Below, in pieces: positions 42,161 to 51,858 of a DNA stretch of 64,000 nt; position 1 is the first letter of the stretch, and each line of letters begins with the position of its first letter. Source of the DNA: Pseudomonas piscis (lineage in GTDB: Bacteria > Pseudomonadota > Gammaproteobacteria > Pseudomonadales > Pseudomonadaceae); the NCBI RefSeq assembly GCF_009380155.1, contig NZ_WHUV01000001.1, forward strand, positions 806,001 through 870,000, read 5' to 3'. The translations under genes were made by a program, and so were the position numbers. A model generated the notes under the pieces. It made no database searches. It saw only the letters and a program-made list of their open reading frames with translations, and was not told the origin of the DNA.

Positions 42161-43267
42161 ATGAGTCTGCTGCTTGAACCCTATACCCTGCGTCAACTGA
42201 CCTTGATCAACCGCATTGCCGTGTCGCCCATGTGCCAGTACTCGTCGGTGGACGGGCTGGCCAATGACTGGCATCTGGTGCACCTGGGCAGCCGTGCCGT
42301 GGGCGGCGCCGGGCTGATCTTCACCGAGGCCACGGCGGTCACCGCCGACGGCCGGATCACCGCCCAGGACCTGGGGCTGTGGAACGACGACCAGATCGAA
42401 CCCTTGCGCCGCATCACCCGTTTCATCAGTGCCCAGGGCGCCGTCGCCGGCATCCAGCTGGCCCACGCCGGGCGCAAGGCCAGCACCCACCGGCCCTGGC
42501 TCGGCAAGTCCGGCAGCGTCAAGCCCGAGGACGGGGGCTGGATGCCGGTAGGGCCGTCGCGGATTGCCTTCGACCCGCAGCACACGCCACCGGCGCCACT
42601 GGACGAGCAACAGATCGCCGACGTCGTCCAGGCCTTCGTCGCCGCTGCCAAGCGGGCCCTGGAGGCCGGCTTCAAGGTGGTGGAGGTGCACGCCGCCCAC
42701 GGCTATCTGCTGCACCAGTTTCTTTCGCCCCTGAGCAACCAGCGCCAGGACCGCTACGGTGGTTCGTTCGAGAACCGCATCCGCCTGGTACTGGAGGTGA
42801 CCGAGGCGGTGCGCCAGGTCTGGCCGCAGGAGCTGCCGCTGTTCGTGCGGGTCTCGGCCACCGATTGGGTGGAAGACGGCTGGAACCCCGACGAAACCGT
42901 GGAACTGGCCAGGCGCCTCAAGGACCTGGGAGTGGACCTGATCGACGTGTCGTCCGGCGGTACGGCGGCCAATGCCGAGATCCCCACCGGCCCCGGCTAC
43001 CAGACGCGCTTCGCCGAGCGGGTGCGCAAGGAGTCGGGAATCGCCACCGGCACCGTGGGCATGATCACCGAGCCGGCCCAGGCCGAGCACATCCTGCGTA
43101 CCTGCCAGGCGGACATCATCCTGCTGGCCCGGGAGCTGCTGCGCGATCCCTACTGGCCGCTGCATGCCGACGACGACCTGGGCGGGCGCAACGCCACCTG
43201 GCCGGCGCAGTACCAGCGGGCGACTCACAGGGACCAGCCGATCCATGAATCGGACCTGCGGGACTGA
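42161..43267 (+). CDS. Old-yellow-enzyme family NADH:flavin oxidoreductase (YqjM/XenA-like)
   Basis: A 368-residue FMN-dependent TIM-barrel ene-reductase. The SPMCQYSS stretch near residue 23 carries the active-site Cys of the YqjM/XenA class. IQLAHAGRKAS near 105 and EVHAAHGYLLHQFLSP near 178 provide the substrate-binding His pair and FMN contacts. RYGGSFENRIR and ILLARELLRDP complete the fold. Such enzymes reduce activated C=C bonds, and some reduce nitro compounds, using NAD(P)H; the natural substrate is usually unknown. A ribosome-binding site (GAGAGG) lies before the ATG. No regulator gene is adjacent. Confidence 0.92.
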   Translation: MSLLLEPYTLRQLTLINRIAVSPMCQYSSVDGLANDWHLVHLGSRAVGGAGLIFTEATAVTADGRITAQDLGLWNDDQIEPLRRITRFISAQGAVAGIQLAHAGRKASTHRPWLGKSGSVKPEDGGWMPVGPSRIAFDPQHTPPAPLDEQQIADVVQAFVAAAKRALEAGFKVVEVHAAHGYLLHQFLSPLSNQRQDRYGGSFENRIRLVLEVTEAVRQVWPQELPLFVRVSATDWVEDGWNPDETVELARRLKDLGVDLIDVSSGGTAANAEIPTGPGYQTRFAERVRKESGIATGTVGMITEPAQAEHILRTCQADIILLARELLRDPYWPLHADDDLGGRNATWPAQYQRATHRDQPIHESDLRD

Positions 43268-43332
43268 CCGTTTGCAGGCAAGAAAAACCGGCCAGTCAAG
43301 GAGGTTGTAGAGGGCATTTCACCGGTAGAGCA

Positions 43333-44958
43333 TCAAGGGTACTTGCGTTTCTCCGGGGCCGGCGGGAAGTACTGGTACAGCCAGGTCTCGCTCAGGGTGC
43401 GGTCGTTGGTGCGGATGAACAGCCGCAGTTCCACCGGGTCCACGCTGTCGTTGGTGGGGTACCAGTCGAAGAGGATGCGGTAGCCCTTGATCTCGTCCAG
43501 CACCAGTACGCTGAAGTCCTTGACCTGGCCGTTGGAGGCGGTGACCACCGGCTCGATGCCGGTGCCCGCCGGCAGGCGATCGAGGCCGCCGCCGGTGAAG
43601 TCCACGGCGAAGCGCCGCGCCCAGACAGGCGGATAGTGTTCGCCCGGAGCCCACCCCTCGACGAAGCCGCCCATGCCCGAACGGGTGGCGTGGACCCGCG
43701 CCAGGGGCGTGCCCACCGGCGGCAGGGCGCTCCAGTAGAGCTTGTAGCCGTAGTTCAGCGAGTCGCCGGCGGCCACCGGTTTCTTCGGCGTCCAGAAGGC
43801 CACGATGTTGTCCATGGTCTCGCCGGTGGTGGGGATCTCCAGCAGGTCGACGCTGCCCTCGCCCCAGGCGGTGGTGGGTTCGACCCACAGGCTCGGGCGA
43901 CGGCTGTACCAGTCCACGGTGTCCTGGTAGCTGGCAAAGTCATGGTCGGTCTGCACCAGGCCGAAGCCTTTCGGGTCCTTGTCGGCGAAGGCGTTGAATT
44001 GCAGGATCGCCGGGTTGTTCAACGGCCGGCAGATCCATTCGCCGTTGCCGCGCCACATGGCCAGGCGGTCGGAGTCGTGGATCTGCGGGTGGATGGTGTC
44101 GCACATGCGGCGCTCGTGGGTGCCGCAGCTGAACATACTGGTCATCGGTGCGATGCCCAGTTGCTCGATGGCCGTACGTGCATTGACGTGGGCGTCGACT
44201 TCCATCACCACGCGCTCGGCCTGGCAGTCGATGTCGAAGCGATAGGCGCCGGTGGCGCTCGGCGAGTCCAGCAGGGCATAGACCACGAAGCGGGTGCTGT
44301 CCTTGTCCGGGGTCTCGAACCAGAACTGGGTGAAGTCGGGGAATTCCTCGCGATGCTTGGCGTAGGTATCGATGGCCAGGCCCCGGGCCGAGAGGCCGTA
44401 CTGGCCGGTGGCGTCCACTGCGCGGAAGTAGCTGGCGCCGAGGAACGACACCACGTCGTGTTTATCCAGCTCCGGCGCCTTGAACAGCTTGAATCCGGCG
44501 AAACCCAGGTCGCCCTTGAGCTGCGCAGTGTCGACGCGGGTGTTCTGGTAGTTGAACAGCGGCGGACGGAAATGCACCTCCCGCGACAGGCGGGTCTTGG
44601 GATCCACGCTGTGCATGCGCACGGGTTGGCGAAAGCCCATGCCGACATGGAAGAACTGCACATCCAGCTGGCCGTTGAGCTCATTCCACAGCGAATGCTT
44701 GGCGTCGTACTGGATAGCGTTGAAGTCCTGCGGGGTCATCTGCGCCAAGGTCGGCGGCAGCACCTGCTTGGTGTCCACGTACTGCTTGGCGGCCAGTTGC
44801 CTGGCCTGGGCCTTGAGGCGCTCGAAGTCGAATGCCTGTGCCTCGCCATCGGCGGCGCCAGTGCCGGCCCAGGCCCGGGTAGCCAGCAGGCCGCTGGCCG
44901 ACAGGCCGGTATAGGCCGCCAGGGCCATGGACGCTTTGAGGAGATTCCTACGATGCAT
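43333..44958 (-). CDS. opgD: Glucan biosynthesis protein D
   Basis: Periplasmic protein of osmoregulated periplasmic glucan synthesis. The 541-residue precursor starts with a twin-arginine signal ([18 protein letters not shown], cleavage after RAWA), as in E. coli OpgD/MdoD. The MdoG-type domain follows, with [20 protein letters not shown], then [20 protein letters not shown] and [13 protein letters not shown]. Its partner genes opgG/opgH are not in the window. The divergent GNAT gene lies 200 bases away. The C-terminal Ig-like region ends with [10 protein letters not shown]. Confidence 0.95.
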   Translation of the reverse strand: MHRRNLLKASMALAAYTGLSASGLLATRAWAGTGAADGEAQAFDFERLKAQARQLAAKQYVDTKQVLPPTLAQMTPQDFNAIQYDAKHSLWNELNGQLDVQFFHVGMGFRQPVRMHSVDPKTRLSREVHFRPPLFNYQNTRVDTAQLKGDLGFAGFKLFKAPELDKHDVVSFLGASYFRAVDATGQYGLSARGLAIDTYAKHREEFPDFTQFWFETPDKDSTRFVVYALLDSPSATGAYRFDIDCQAERVVMEVDAHVNARTAIEQLGIAPMTSMFSCGTHERRMCDTIHPQIHDSDRLAMWRGNGEWICRPLNNPAILQFNAFADKDPKGFGLVQTDHDFASYQDTVDWYSRRPSLWVEPTTAWGEGSVDLLEIPTTGETMDNIVAFWTPKKPVAAGDSLNYGYKLYWSALPPVGTPLARVHATRSGMGGFVEGWAPGEHYPPVWARRFAVDFTGGGLDRLPAGTGIEPVVTASNGQVKDFSVLVLDEIKGYRILFDWYPTNDSVDPVELRLFIRTNDRTLSETWLYQYFPPAPEKRKYP

Positions 44959-45158
44959 GGTTAAGCCTTGTACAGGGAAAGATCCGCAGCCGTTCTTGGC
45001 CGCTCGGGGGATCGCGTGGATGAGGTCCGGCCAAGCCGTTGGCCGAACCCGTCTGACCTTAAACAGATGCTGCGTAGAATAATCGGTTCGCCCGGGGCAG
45101 AAAAATGATTAGCTTGTGTCCATAGGTAACGACTTAACCAGCCCTAGGAAATTGCCCC

Positions 45159-45692
45159 ATGCTGCGCCTGCGACCACTTGTCGAAGACGATATCGCCCTG
45201 CTCAAGACCATCGACCGCGCCGAGCTCATCGACGAGTTTTACCGCCTGCAGGATGGGGGGCTGGTGCGTTATGCCCAGCATGAAGTGGTGACCGGGTGGC
45301 CAGCCGGGGAAGCCGAGCATGACGAAGTGATCTTGCAGCAGTGTTACCAGCGCGGTGGCTGGCTGCATGGGGCCTTCGACGACACGCGGCTGGTGGCGGC
45401 GGCGGTGGTGGATTGCCTGCCGATCGCCAACGCCGGGCTGGACCTGCGCCAGCTCAAGTTCTTGCATGTGAGCCAGGGCTGGCGCGGTCATGGCCTGGGC
45501 CGGCAGTTGTTCGCCCTGGCCCGGGAGCAGGCCCTGGCCATGGGCGGCCAGGGCCTGTACGTGTCGGCCACGCCGTCGCGGCATACGGTGGATTTCTACC
45601 AGGACCTGGGTTGCCAGTTGCTGGACGTCCCGGACCCGGAGCTGTTGCGCCTGGAGCCCGAGGACATTCACCTGTACCTGCGCCTGGCCTAG
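45159..45692 (+). CDS. GNAT family N-acetyltransferase
   Basis: A 177-residue acetyltransferase fold. The acetyl-CoA binding motif A reads LKFLHVSQGWRGHGLGRQLF (about 105-124), with the Q/RxxGxG/A signature as GWRGHG. Motif B-like YVSATPSRHTVDFYQDLGCQ follows. The acceptor substrate is unknown. It overlaps the convergent DUF418 gene by 4 bases. GNATs with this TPSRHTVDFY stretch are often small-molecule acetylases, but this cannot be settled here. Confidence 0.88.
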   Translation: MLRLRPLVEDDIALLKTIDRAELIDEFYRLQDGGLVRYAQHEVVTGWPAGEAEHDEVILQQCYQRGGWLHGAFDDTRLVAAAVVDCLPIANAGLDLRQLKFLHVSQGWRGHGLGRQLFALAREQALAMGGQGLYVSATPSRHTVDFYQDLGCQLLDVPDPELLRLEPEDIHLYLRLA

Positions 45693-46882
45693 GCCTGGCG
45701 GGGTTTGCTCCAGTTCGGCCAGGCGCCGATGGTCACCGCGCGCAGCAGCCATTCGCAAGGGCCGTACTGGTGGTGGCGCAGCCACAGGGCACTGAGTTGC
45801 ATCTGCACCAGGTAGATGGCGATCACCACCAGCGGCAAGGCCAGCGGTGGTAAATGGTTGACCAGCCCCAGCCCGTAACCGGTGAACAGCAGGCAGAGGA
45901 TCACTGATTGCAGCAGGTAGTTGCTCAGGGACATGCGCCCCAGGGGCGCCAGGCGCCGGCACAGGCGCTGGCCCAGGGGGGAGTCGAAGGCCTTGAGCAG
46001 CAGCATGGCGTAGCTGGCCGAGAGCAGCGGCGCGGTCAACTGGCTGAGGCCATAGCCGATCAATTCCAGGCCACCACCGGGGGTATAGGCGGCCCAGTAG
46101 CCATAGAGCATGGCGCCGCCCAGGCCCAGGGGCAGGGTGCACGCCAGCAGCCATGGCAGCCGGGACGCAAAGCGATAGGGCGCCACCAGCAGTTCCTTGC
46201 GCCCGGCCACGTAGCCCAGCAGGAACATCGCCAGGGTGCTGGGCCCTTGCAGCAGCCACAGGGCCGAGGTGGTTTCCAGCAGGTGCGAAGCGTTGTAGGC
46301 CAGGGTCTCCAGCGCAGTGCCACCCAAGGCCAGGTCCTTGAGCAGCGATTCGCCGTCGGCCTTGCCGGTGTAGAGGCCGATTTCCAGCAGTGCGGCCCCC
46401 AGCAGCAGGAACATCAGCGTGCTGGCGATGACCAGCAGCAGCGCCAGTACCGCCGCCCACTTGGCCGATAGCCCGCGCAGCGCCAGCAGGATCAACCCGA
46501 GCAAGGCATACAGCGAGAGGATCTCGCCATAGAACAGCAGCGCGCCGTGCACCAGGCCGATGACCAGCAGGGCCAGTTGCCGGCGCAACATGCGCGGCAC
46601 GAAGGACGCCCCCGAACGTTCGGCGGAGCTCATCTGCAAGGTGAAGCTGTAGCCGAACAGGAAGGAGAACAGCAGGTAGAACTTGGCCTCGAAGAAGACC
46701 GACACCAGCCAGCGCACCAGGTGATCGAGGGCGCTGGAGTAGGCCGGGTTGCTGGTCGGCGAAGCGTAGTAGGGGTCGGCGAAGGACCAGATGTTCACCG
46801 CCAGGATGCCCAGCAGGGCGAACCCACGCAGGGCGTCCACATGTTGCAGGCGGGTCGGTGCCATGCTCTGGGGGTGGGCCAT
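45689..46882 (-). CDS. DUF418 (YeiB-type) integral membrane protein
   Basis: A 397-residue inner-membrane protein with about ten hydrophobic helices. The N-terminal LQHVDALRGFALLGILAVN signature (acyltransferase-3-like arrangement) and the C-terminal DUF418 domain (about 235-390; PLGRMSLSNYLLQS) define the YeiB family. Function is unknown; a transport or acyl-transfer role is possible. The start at 46882 is two bases after the stop of the TetR gene, so the two form an operon. Longer in-frame readings upstream run through the TetR gene and are rejected. Confidence 0.88.
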   Translation of the reverse strand: MAHPQSMAPTRLQHVDALRGFALLGILAVNIWSFADPYYASPTSNPAYSSALDHLVRWLVSVFFEAKFYLLFSFLFGYSFTLQMSSAERSGASFVPRMLRRQLALLVIGLVHGALLFYGEILSLYALLGLILLALRGLSAKWAAVLALLLVIASTLMFLLLGAALLEIGLYTGKADGESLLKDLALGGTALETLAYNASHLLETTSALWLLQGPSTLAMFLLGYVAGRKELLVAPYRFASRLPWLLACTLPLGLGGAMLYGYWAAYTPGGGLELIGYGLSQLTAPLLSASYAMLLLKAFDSPLGQRLCRRLAPLGRMSLSNYLLQSVILCLLFTGYGLGLVNHLPPLALPLVVIAIYLVQMQLSALWLRHHQYGPCEWLLRAVTIGAWPNWSKPRQA

Positions 46883-46884
46883 GT

Positions 46885-47481
46885 TCAATCTCCCTGCAGC
46901 AGGTGTAGGGCCAGTTGCCTCAAGACCGGAGCCTGGGCCTGCGGCGAGAACTGCGGGTCGACGGCAATGCGGGTGAACAGCCCGTCGATCAGCGCGGCCA
47001 GCCAGGTGGCGGCCTGCTCGGGGCACAGTTGAGGCCGGGTCAGGCCTTGTGCGCTGGCCTGGCGTACCAGCGCCGCCAGGCCGTCGCGCAGCACCAGGTC
47101 GTTGTGCCGTGCGTGCCATGCGATGTTCAGGTCGCGATGGCTGAGGGCGGCGATTTCCAGGGCCAGGCCGGTGTAGTGCGGATCTTCGGCCAGCTGGCAG
47201 ACATGCTGGAGAAATCCCAGCAGGGCCGAGAGCGGTGCCTGTTCCAGCAGCAGCTGGTCCATGGCCTGCTGGATTTCCTGGCCTTCACGGGTGATCAACG
47301 CCAATAGCAGCGCTTGCTTGCTGGGAAAGTAGTGAAACAGGTTGCCGGCACTCATATCGGCCCGCAGGCAGATGTCCGCGGTGCGGGTAGCGGCATAGCC
47401 GCTTTCGGCGAAACAGCGGGCGGCGGCATCGAGCAGGGCGTTGCACCGGGCTTCGCGTTGCGCAAGGTTGGCAGGACGCAT
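46885..47481 (-). CDS. TetR/AcrR family regulator
   Basis: A 198-residue repressor-like protein. The N-terminal helix-turn-helix (about 12-58) has ALLDAAARCFAESGYAATRT and the conserved SAGNLFHYFPSKQALL. The ligand-binding domain (about 80-195) is divergent. It is first of a two-gene unit with the DUF418 membrane protein, and a perfect 11-bp inverted repeat lies 15 bases upstream of its start. Autoregulation of the operon through that site is likely (inference). The inducer is unknown. Confidence 0.9.
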   Translation of the reverse strand: MRPANLAQREARCNALLDAAARCFAESGYAATRTADICLRADMSAGNLFHYFPSKQALLLALITREGQEIQQAMDQLLLEQAPLSALLGFLQHVCQLAEDPHYTGLALEIAALSHRDLNIAWHARHNDLVLRDGLAALVRQASAQGLTRPQLCPEQAATWLAALIDGLFTRIAVDPQFSPQAQAPVLRQLALHLLQGD

Positions 47482-47495
47482 CCAATGGCCTTTTA

Positions 47496-47521
47496 GTTAA
47501 TTGAGTAGTCACTCAATTAAC
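47496..47521. promoter_or_regulatory. Perfect palindromic operator upstream of the TetR-DUF418 operon
   Basis: GTTAATTGAGT (47496-47506) is perfectly inverted as ACTCAATTAAC (47511-47521) around AGTC. At 26 bases, AT-rich within GC-rich DNA and adjacent to the TetR start, it has the form of a TetR-family operator overlapping the promoter. Confidence 0.75.
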
Positions 47522-47614
47522 TCAGGCACGCAGGATCCGGGCAATGCAATTCTTGTTAAAAAGCGTCAATGAGGGTCGACACCGGCATCGGCCTGATCCC
47601 GGTTTCGAAGTCGT

Positions 47615-48631
47615 TCAGCCTTGCTGCCGCACCGGTTCCGGCAGGCACTGGACTGGCTGCTTGGGCAGTTGGCCCTGGCTGGTGCTCCAGGTCAGGGGCG
47701 AGAGGCTGGGCAGGTAGTCGCGTTGCAGCGCGTGCTGGTAGCAGGCCACGGCCCGGTCCGGGTCCTTGGTGCCCCAGCGTCCGCTGGCCAGTGCGCTGCC
47801 GAGGGTGTTGTAGAGCACGCCTGCATCCAGCTTGCGCAGTGCCTGCATGACCACCGCTTCGGCCTTGACCGGGTCCTGGCAGCCTTCTTCCGGGCCATTG
47901 GCGTGCGGGTCGCAGTAGTACATGGACAGCATCAAGGCGGCCTCGGCGTCGCTCTGGGCGTAGGGCAGCAGCAACTCCTCCGGCTCCCCTGGCTTGAGTT
48001 CCGGGGCCATGCCCGAGTATCCCAGGCTCACCGCTTGTACTGCGGCATTGGCCGAACCGTGGCGGGCGGCATCCAGCAAGATGCGCTGGCCCAGTTCGAA
48101 GAAATAAGTGGTCAGCGGATACTGCTCGCGGGCACCGTAGTCCAGGAACAGCTCGGCCTTGCGTACCTGGCGCTGGACCTCGGTCTCGCCGGGCGTTGCC
48201 TTCTGGTCCAGCAGGTCGCCCATGGACCATTGCTCCACCCGGACCAGTTGCCAGCAGCTGTCCTTCTCGAACACGAAGGCCTGGACCACATCGCCCTGGG
48301 CGTCGTGCACGACCAGGGTTTCGCCTTCCCAGAAGGTTTGCAGGCCGCTCCAGGCCTGGGCCTGGGGGGCGAGCAGGGTCAGTTGCGGACGCTCGGCGCC
48401 TTCGCGCTTGTGTCGGGTGGTGATTGCCCGGCCCCGTTCGTCATAGACCACGCGTTGCTCGACCATGGGCGAGCGGCTGAACGCTTGCTGCAGCTCGGGG
48501 CTGCTGGCAAAGGCCTGGGCGAAAGTCGGCAGGTCCGCGGATGGGCACGCCACCGGTTCGGCACGAAGGCCTTGGGCAGCGCAGGCGAGCACCAGGCCCA
48601 GGGCGGCCAGGCTGTATTTGTGCTCAAGCAT
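47615..48631 (-). CDS. Exported protein with Sel1/TPR-like C-terminal repeats
   Basis: A 338-residue protein with a signal peptide (about 1-24, MLEHKYSLAALGLVLACAAQ, then LRAEP). The N-terminal part (about 30-160) resembles a mixed alpha/beta domain with repeated VVYDERGR and TLVVHDAQGD strands. The C-terminal part (about 190-325) has Sel1-like helical pairs (AAVQAVSLGYSG, AEAALMLSMYYCD, LGSALASGRWGTKDPDRAVACY). Cysteines are spread as in periplasmic proteins. It overlaps the preceding membrane-protein gene by 8 bases, so the two are coupled. Function is unknown; periplasmic protein interactions are plausible. Confidence 0.7.
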   Translation of the reverse strand: MLEHKYSLAALGLVLACAAQGLRAEPVACPSADLPTFAQAFASSPELQQAFSRSPMVEQRVVYDERGRAITTRHKREGAERPQLTLLAPQAQAWSGLQTFWEGETLVVHDAQGDVVQAFVFEKDSCWQLVRVEQWSMGDLLDQKATPGETEVQRQVRKAELFLDYGAREQYPLTTYFFELGQRILLDAARHGSANAAVQAVSLGYSGMAPELKPGEPEELLLPYAQSDAEAALMLSMYYCDPHANGPEEGCQDPVKAEAVVMQALRKLDAGVLYNTLGSALASGRWGTKDPDRAVACYQHALQRDYLPSLSPLTWSTSQGQLPKQPVQCLPEPVRQQG

Positions 48632-49073
48632 GGGCCAGCTCCAGGCGCTCGAAGCGTTGGCACAGCCTTTGGGTCAGCCAGATGGCCAGCAGCGGTGGCA
48701 CTGAGCTCAGGAAGCAGTAGACGTAGCCGCGTACCGGGTTCTCGGGAAACAGCGCCCAGATATTGAACAGCACCAGGGCGGCCACCAGGCCCAGCTTGAA
48801 CTTCCGGCCGGGCAGCAAGGCCAGCAGGGCGCTGACCAGGATCAGCAGGAAGAACGAGAATTGCGCCATCGGCTCCACCACCGCCGGGTTGACCAGCTTG
48901 CGGTACAACGGGATGCCCCAGGCATGGGCCAGGTAGAACAGCAGTACCGGCAGCGAGTGGACCGCCAGGCCGAGGCCGATGCGTACGACCTGGTCGCGGT
49001 TGCCCTGGTCGTGGTTCAGGCGGCGGGCTCGCTGGCGGTCCAGCGAGGTCTTGATGGGGGTATGACGAGACAT
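48624..49073 (-). CDS. Small inner-membrane protein of unknown function
   Basis: A 149-residue protein with a basic, Arg-rich N-terminus (MSRHTPIKTSLDRQRARR) and about four hydrophobic helices (about 30-50, 68-86, 92-108, 118-134). No family was recognised. AAGGAC precedes the start. It overlaps and precedes the exported Sel1-like gene, suggesting one envelope-associated unit. The 232 bases upstream to the divergent DUF533 gene contain no other gene. Confidence 0.65.
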   Translation of the reverse strand: MSRHTPIKTSLDRQRARRLNHDQGNRDQVVRIGLGLAVHSLPVLLFYLAHAWGIPLYRKLVNPAVVEPMAQFSFFLLILVSALLALLPGRKFKLGLVAALVLFNIWALFPENPVRGYVYCFLSSVPPLLAIWLTQRLCQRFERLELAHA

Positions 49074-49305
49074 GGCACGTCCTTACTGCCGGAGGTGTCT
49101 GGGAGGGCCGCTCAAGGGCACCAAAGGTTCATGGCGGCGGATAGTGCCGTAACTCCAGGCGCTAATCCAGCGCGGCTAAGCGCTGCTGGCAAGAGCTGGC
49201 GTACGCAACATCCAGAAGCATTATCGCCCCCTGGACCCGGGCACTTCTCTCTAGGCTTGCAACCTTAGGTGTCGACGTGCACTCGTTTTTCTTGGGAGGT
49301 GGCAG

Positions 49306-50031
49306 ATGAATACCCGTGGCTTGCTCGACCAACTCTTGAAGTCGGGCCAGGAGCTTTTGCAGAACAAGGCGGGGGCGACCCCGCAAGCCAAGCCCCAGGG
49401 CGATCCGGTGGGCCTCGGCGCCTTGCTTGGCGGCAAGACCGGCAACCTGGGTGGCTTGCTTTCCGGGGCTGGTGGCGGTGCGCTGGCCGCTGGGGCCATG
49501 GGCTTGTTGCTGGGCAACAAGAAGGCCCGCAACTTCGGCGGCAAGGCGCTGGCCTATGGTGGCCTGGCCGCGCTCGGGGTGCTGGCCTACAAGGCCTACG
49601 GCAACTGGCAGGCGCAACAGGCTGGCGCACCGGGCAATGAGCCGCAGACCCTCGATCGCCTGCCGGCGCAGCAAGCCGAACAGCACAGCCAGGCGATCCT
49701 CAAGGCCCTGGTGGCGGCGGCCAAGGCCGATGGCCATGTGGATGAGCGCGAGCGGACGCTGATCGAAGGCGAGTTCAGCAAGCTGGACGACGATCCGCAG
49801 TTGCAGCGCTGGCTGCACGCTGAGCTGAACAAACCCCTGGACCCGGCGGATGTGGCCCGGGCCGCCAGTACTCCGGAAATGGCCGCCGAGATGTACCTGG
49901 CCAGCCTGCTGTTGGTGGATGACCAGCACTTCATGGAAAAGGCCTACCTGGAGGAGCTGGCGCGCCAACTGCAGTTGGCACCGGGGCTCAAGGCCGAGCT
50001 GGAGCGACAGGCACACCAAGGCGTGGCCTGA
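49306..50031 (+). CDS. DUF533 / TerB-like protein (YebE-like)
   Basis: A 241-residue protein. A Gly-rich, weakly hydrophobic stretch (about 40-100; GALLGGKTGNLGGLLSG and a likely TM at about 88-104) is followed by a helical TerB-like domain (about 125-230; LVAAAKADGHVDERERTLIE, an acidic metal-site-like motif). E. coli YebE belongs to the same family and responds to envelope stress. Function is unknown. GGAGGTGG provides the ribosome-binding site. It lies upstream of wspA on the same strand with a 204-base gap and its own spacing, so it is probably not part of the wsp operon. Confidence 0.85.
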   Translation: MNTRGLLDQLLKSGQELLQNKAGATPQAKPQGDPVGLGALLGGKTGNLGGLLSGAGGGALAAGAMGLLLGNKKARNFGGKALAYGGLAALGVLAYKAYGNWQAQQAGAPGNEPQTLDRLPAQQAEQHSQAILKALVAAAKADGHVDERERTLIEGEFSKLDDDPQLQRWLHAELNKPLDPADVARAASTPEMAAEMYLASLLLVDDQHFMEKAYLEELARQLQLAPGLKAELERQAHQGVA

Positions 50032-50196
50032 GGCAGCAAGCGGCCAGGGATGGCGGTTCTGCCTGGGGAATTTGCCGAAATGCCCGATCAGGGCGGATGG
50101 GGCTGCGCAATACCGCTATCCAGAGCGGCTGAACCCATTGAGCAAAAGTCCTGCCTGTGTCGTTAAACCACCCATAAAACCCGGATCGTCCTCGGC

Positions 50197-50202
50197 TATA
50201 CT
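50197..50202 (+). promoter_or_regulatory. Possible -10 element of the wsp operon
   Basis: TATACT lies 34 bases before the wspA GTG. The -35 region is poor. A short CCCCAT/ATGGG hairpin lies between it and the start codon. Confidence 0.4.
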
Positions 50203-50235
50203 CCCCCCATTTTTGAATGGGTTCGAGGGCTGGCT

Positions 50236-51858
50236 GTGAAGAACTGGACGTTGCGCCAACGCATTTTGGCGAGCTTTGCGGTGATCATCACCATCATGCT
50301 GCTGATGGTCGTCGTCTCGTACTCGCGGCTGTTGAAGATCGAGGCCGGAGAGGAGCGCATGCGTTCCGATGCCATCCCGGGGGTCTATTTCAGTTCGATG
50401 ATCCGTGGCTCGTGGGTCGACAACTACCTGCGCACCCAGGCCATCCTCGGCTTGAACCAGAGCAAGGGCGTCACCGCCCAGGACGATGCCGACTACAAGG
50501 CTTTCGAGCAGCGCCTGCAGCAGTACATGGCCGGCTACAAGGACAGCATTCGTAGCGAGAGCGACCTGAAGGAGTTCAACGATTTCGAGAACTACCACCA
50601 GAGCCTGCTCAATATCCTGGCCACGATCCTGGACCTGCATCGGCGCAACCAGACCGCTGAAGCCATCCGCCTGTTCAATGAACAAATGACCCCCACCTGG
50701 GTTGCCGGCCGGATGAAGCTCAACGACATCATCGAAGAGAACAAGGGCGTGGCCGATTCGGCCGCCGCGCAGATCGATGACGCGGTGCTTGCCGCCAAGG
50801 TCAGCATGGGGGTTTCGCTGCTGGTGGCGATCCTGGCGGCCGGCCTGTGCGGCCTGTTGCTGATGCGGGCGATCATGTCGCCGATGAACCGTATCGTCGA
50901 CATTCTGGAAATCATGCGCACCGGCGACTTGAGCGGTCGCTTGAACCTGGAGCGCAAGGACGAATTCGGCGCGGTGGAAACCGGCTTCAACGACATGATG
51001 AGCGAACTTGCGACCCTGGTATCCCAGGCCCAGCGCTCGTCGGTGCAGGTCACCACCTCGGTGACCGAGATCGCCGCCACGTCCAAGCAGCAACAAGCCA
51101 CGGCCACCGAGACCGCAGCAACTACCACCGAGATCGGCGCCACCTCGCGGGAAATCGCCGCCACCTCGCGGGACCTGGTGCGCACCATGACCGAAGTCTC
51201 CAGCGCCGCCGACCAGGCCTCGGTGCTCGCCGGCTCGGGCCAGCAGGGGCTGGCACGGATGGAAGACACCATGCACTCGGTGATGGGCGCGGCGGACCTG
51301 GTGAATGCCAAGCTGGCGATCCTCAACGAGAAGGCCGGCAACATCAACCAAGTGGTGGTGACCATCGCCAAGGTCGCCGACCAGACCAACTTGCTGTCGC
51401 TCAACGCCGCTATCGAAGCGGAGAAGGCCGGCGAGTACGGACGCGGTTTTGCCGTGGTGGCCACGGAAGTGCGGCGCCTGGCGGACCAGACGGCGGTCGC
51501 GACCTATGACATCGAGCAGATGGTTCGCGAGATCCAGTCGGCGGTGTCGGCGGGTGTCATGGGCATGGACAAGTTCTCCGAAGAGGTCCGGCGCGGCATG
51601 GCCGAAGTGCAGCAGGTGGGCGAGCAGCTGTCGCAGATCATCCACCAGGTCCAGGCCCTGGCGCCGCGGGTGCTGATGGTCAACGAGGGCATGCAGGCCC
51701 AGGCCACAGGCGCCGAGCAGATCAACCACGCACTGGTGCAGTTGGGCGATGCCAGCAGCCAGACCGTCGAGTCCCTGCGCCAGGCCAGCTTCGCCATCGA
51801 TGAGCTGAGCCAGGTGGCCGTGGGCCTGCGTGGCGGCGTTTCGCGTTTCAAAGTCTGA
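50236..51858 (+). CDS. wspA: Methyl-accepting chemotaxis protein WspA (surface sensor)
   Basis: Membrane receptor of the Wsp surface-sensing system. The 540-residue protein has TM1 (about 8-30), a periplasmic helical bundle (about 31-185), TM2 (about 187-207), a HAMP domain (about 208-260) and a cytoplasmic signalling hairpin. The MCP tip is AKVADQTNLLSLNAAIEAEK, followed by GRGFAVVATEVRRLADQT. A GTG start at 50236 gives the conserved MKNWTLRQRI. Its stop overlaps the wspB ATG by one base. Gene order wspABCDEF-wspR is complete, and methylation (WspC) and demethylation (WspF) partners are present. Confidence 0.96.
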   Translation: MKNWTLRQRILASFAVIITIMLLMVVVSYSRLLKIEAGEERMRSDAIPGVYFSSMIRGSWVDNYLRTQAILGLNQSKGVTAQDDADYKAFEQRLQQYMAGYKDSIRSESDLKEFNDFENYHQSLLNILATILDLHRRNQTAEAIRLFNEQMTPTWVAGRMKLNDIIEENKGVADSAAAQIDDAVLAAKVSMGVSLLVAILAAGLCGLLLMRAIMSPMNRIVDILEIMRTGDLSGRLNLERKDEFGAVETGFNDMMSELATLVSQAQRSSVQVTTSVTEIAATSKQQQATATETAATTTEIGATSREIAATSRDLVRTMTEVSSAADQASVLAGSGQQGLARMEDTMHSVMGAADLVNAKLAILNEKAGNINQVVVTIAKVADQTNLLSLNAAIEAEKAGEYGRGFAVVATEVRRLADQTAVATYDIEQMVREIQSAVSAGVMGMDKFSEEVRRGMAEVQQVGEQLSQIIHQVQALAPRVLMVNEGMQAQATGAEQINHALVQLGDASSQTVESLRQASFAIDELSQVAVGLRGGVSRFKV

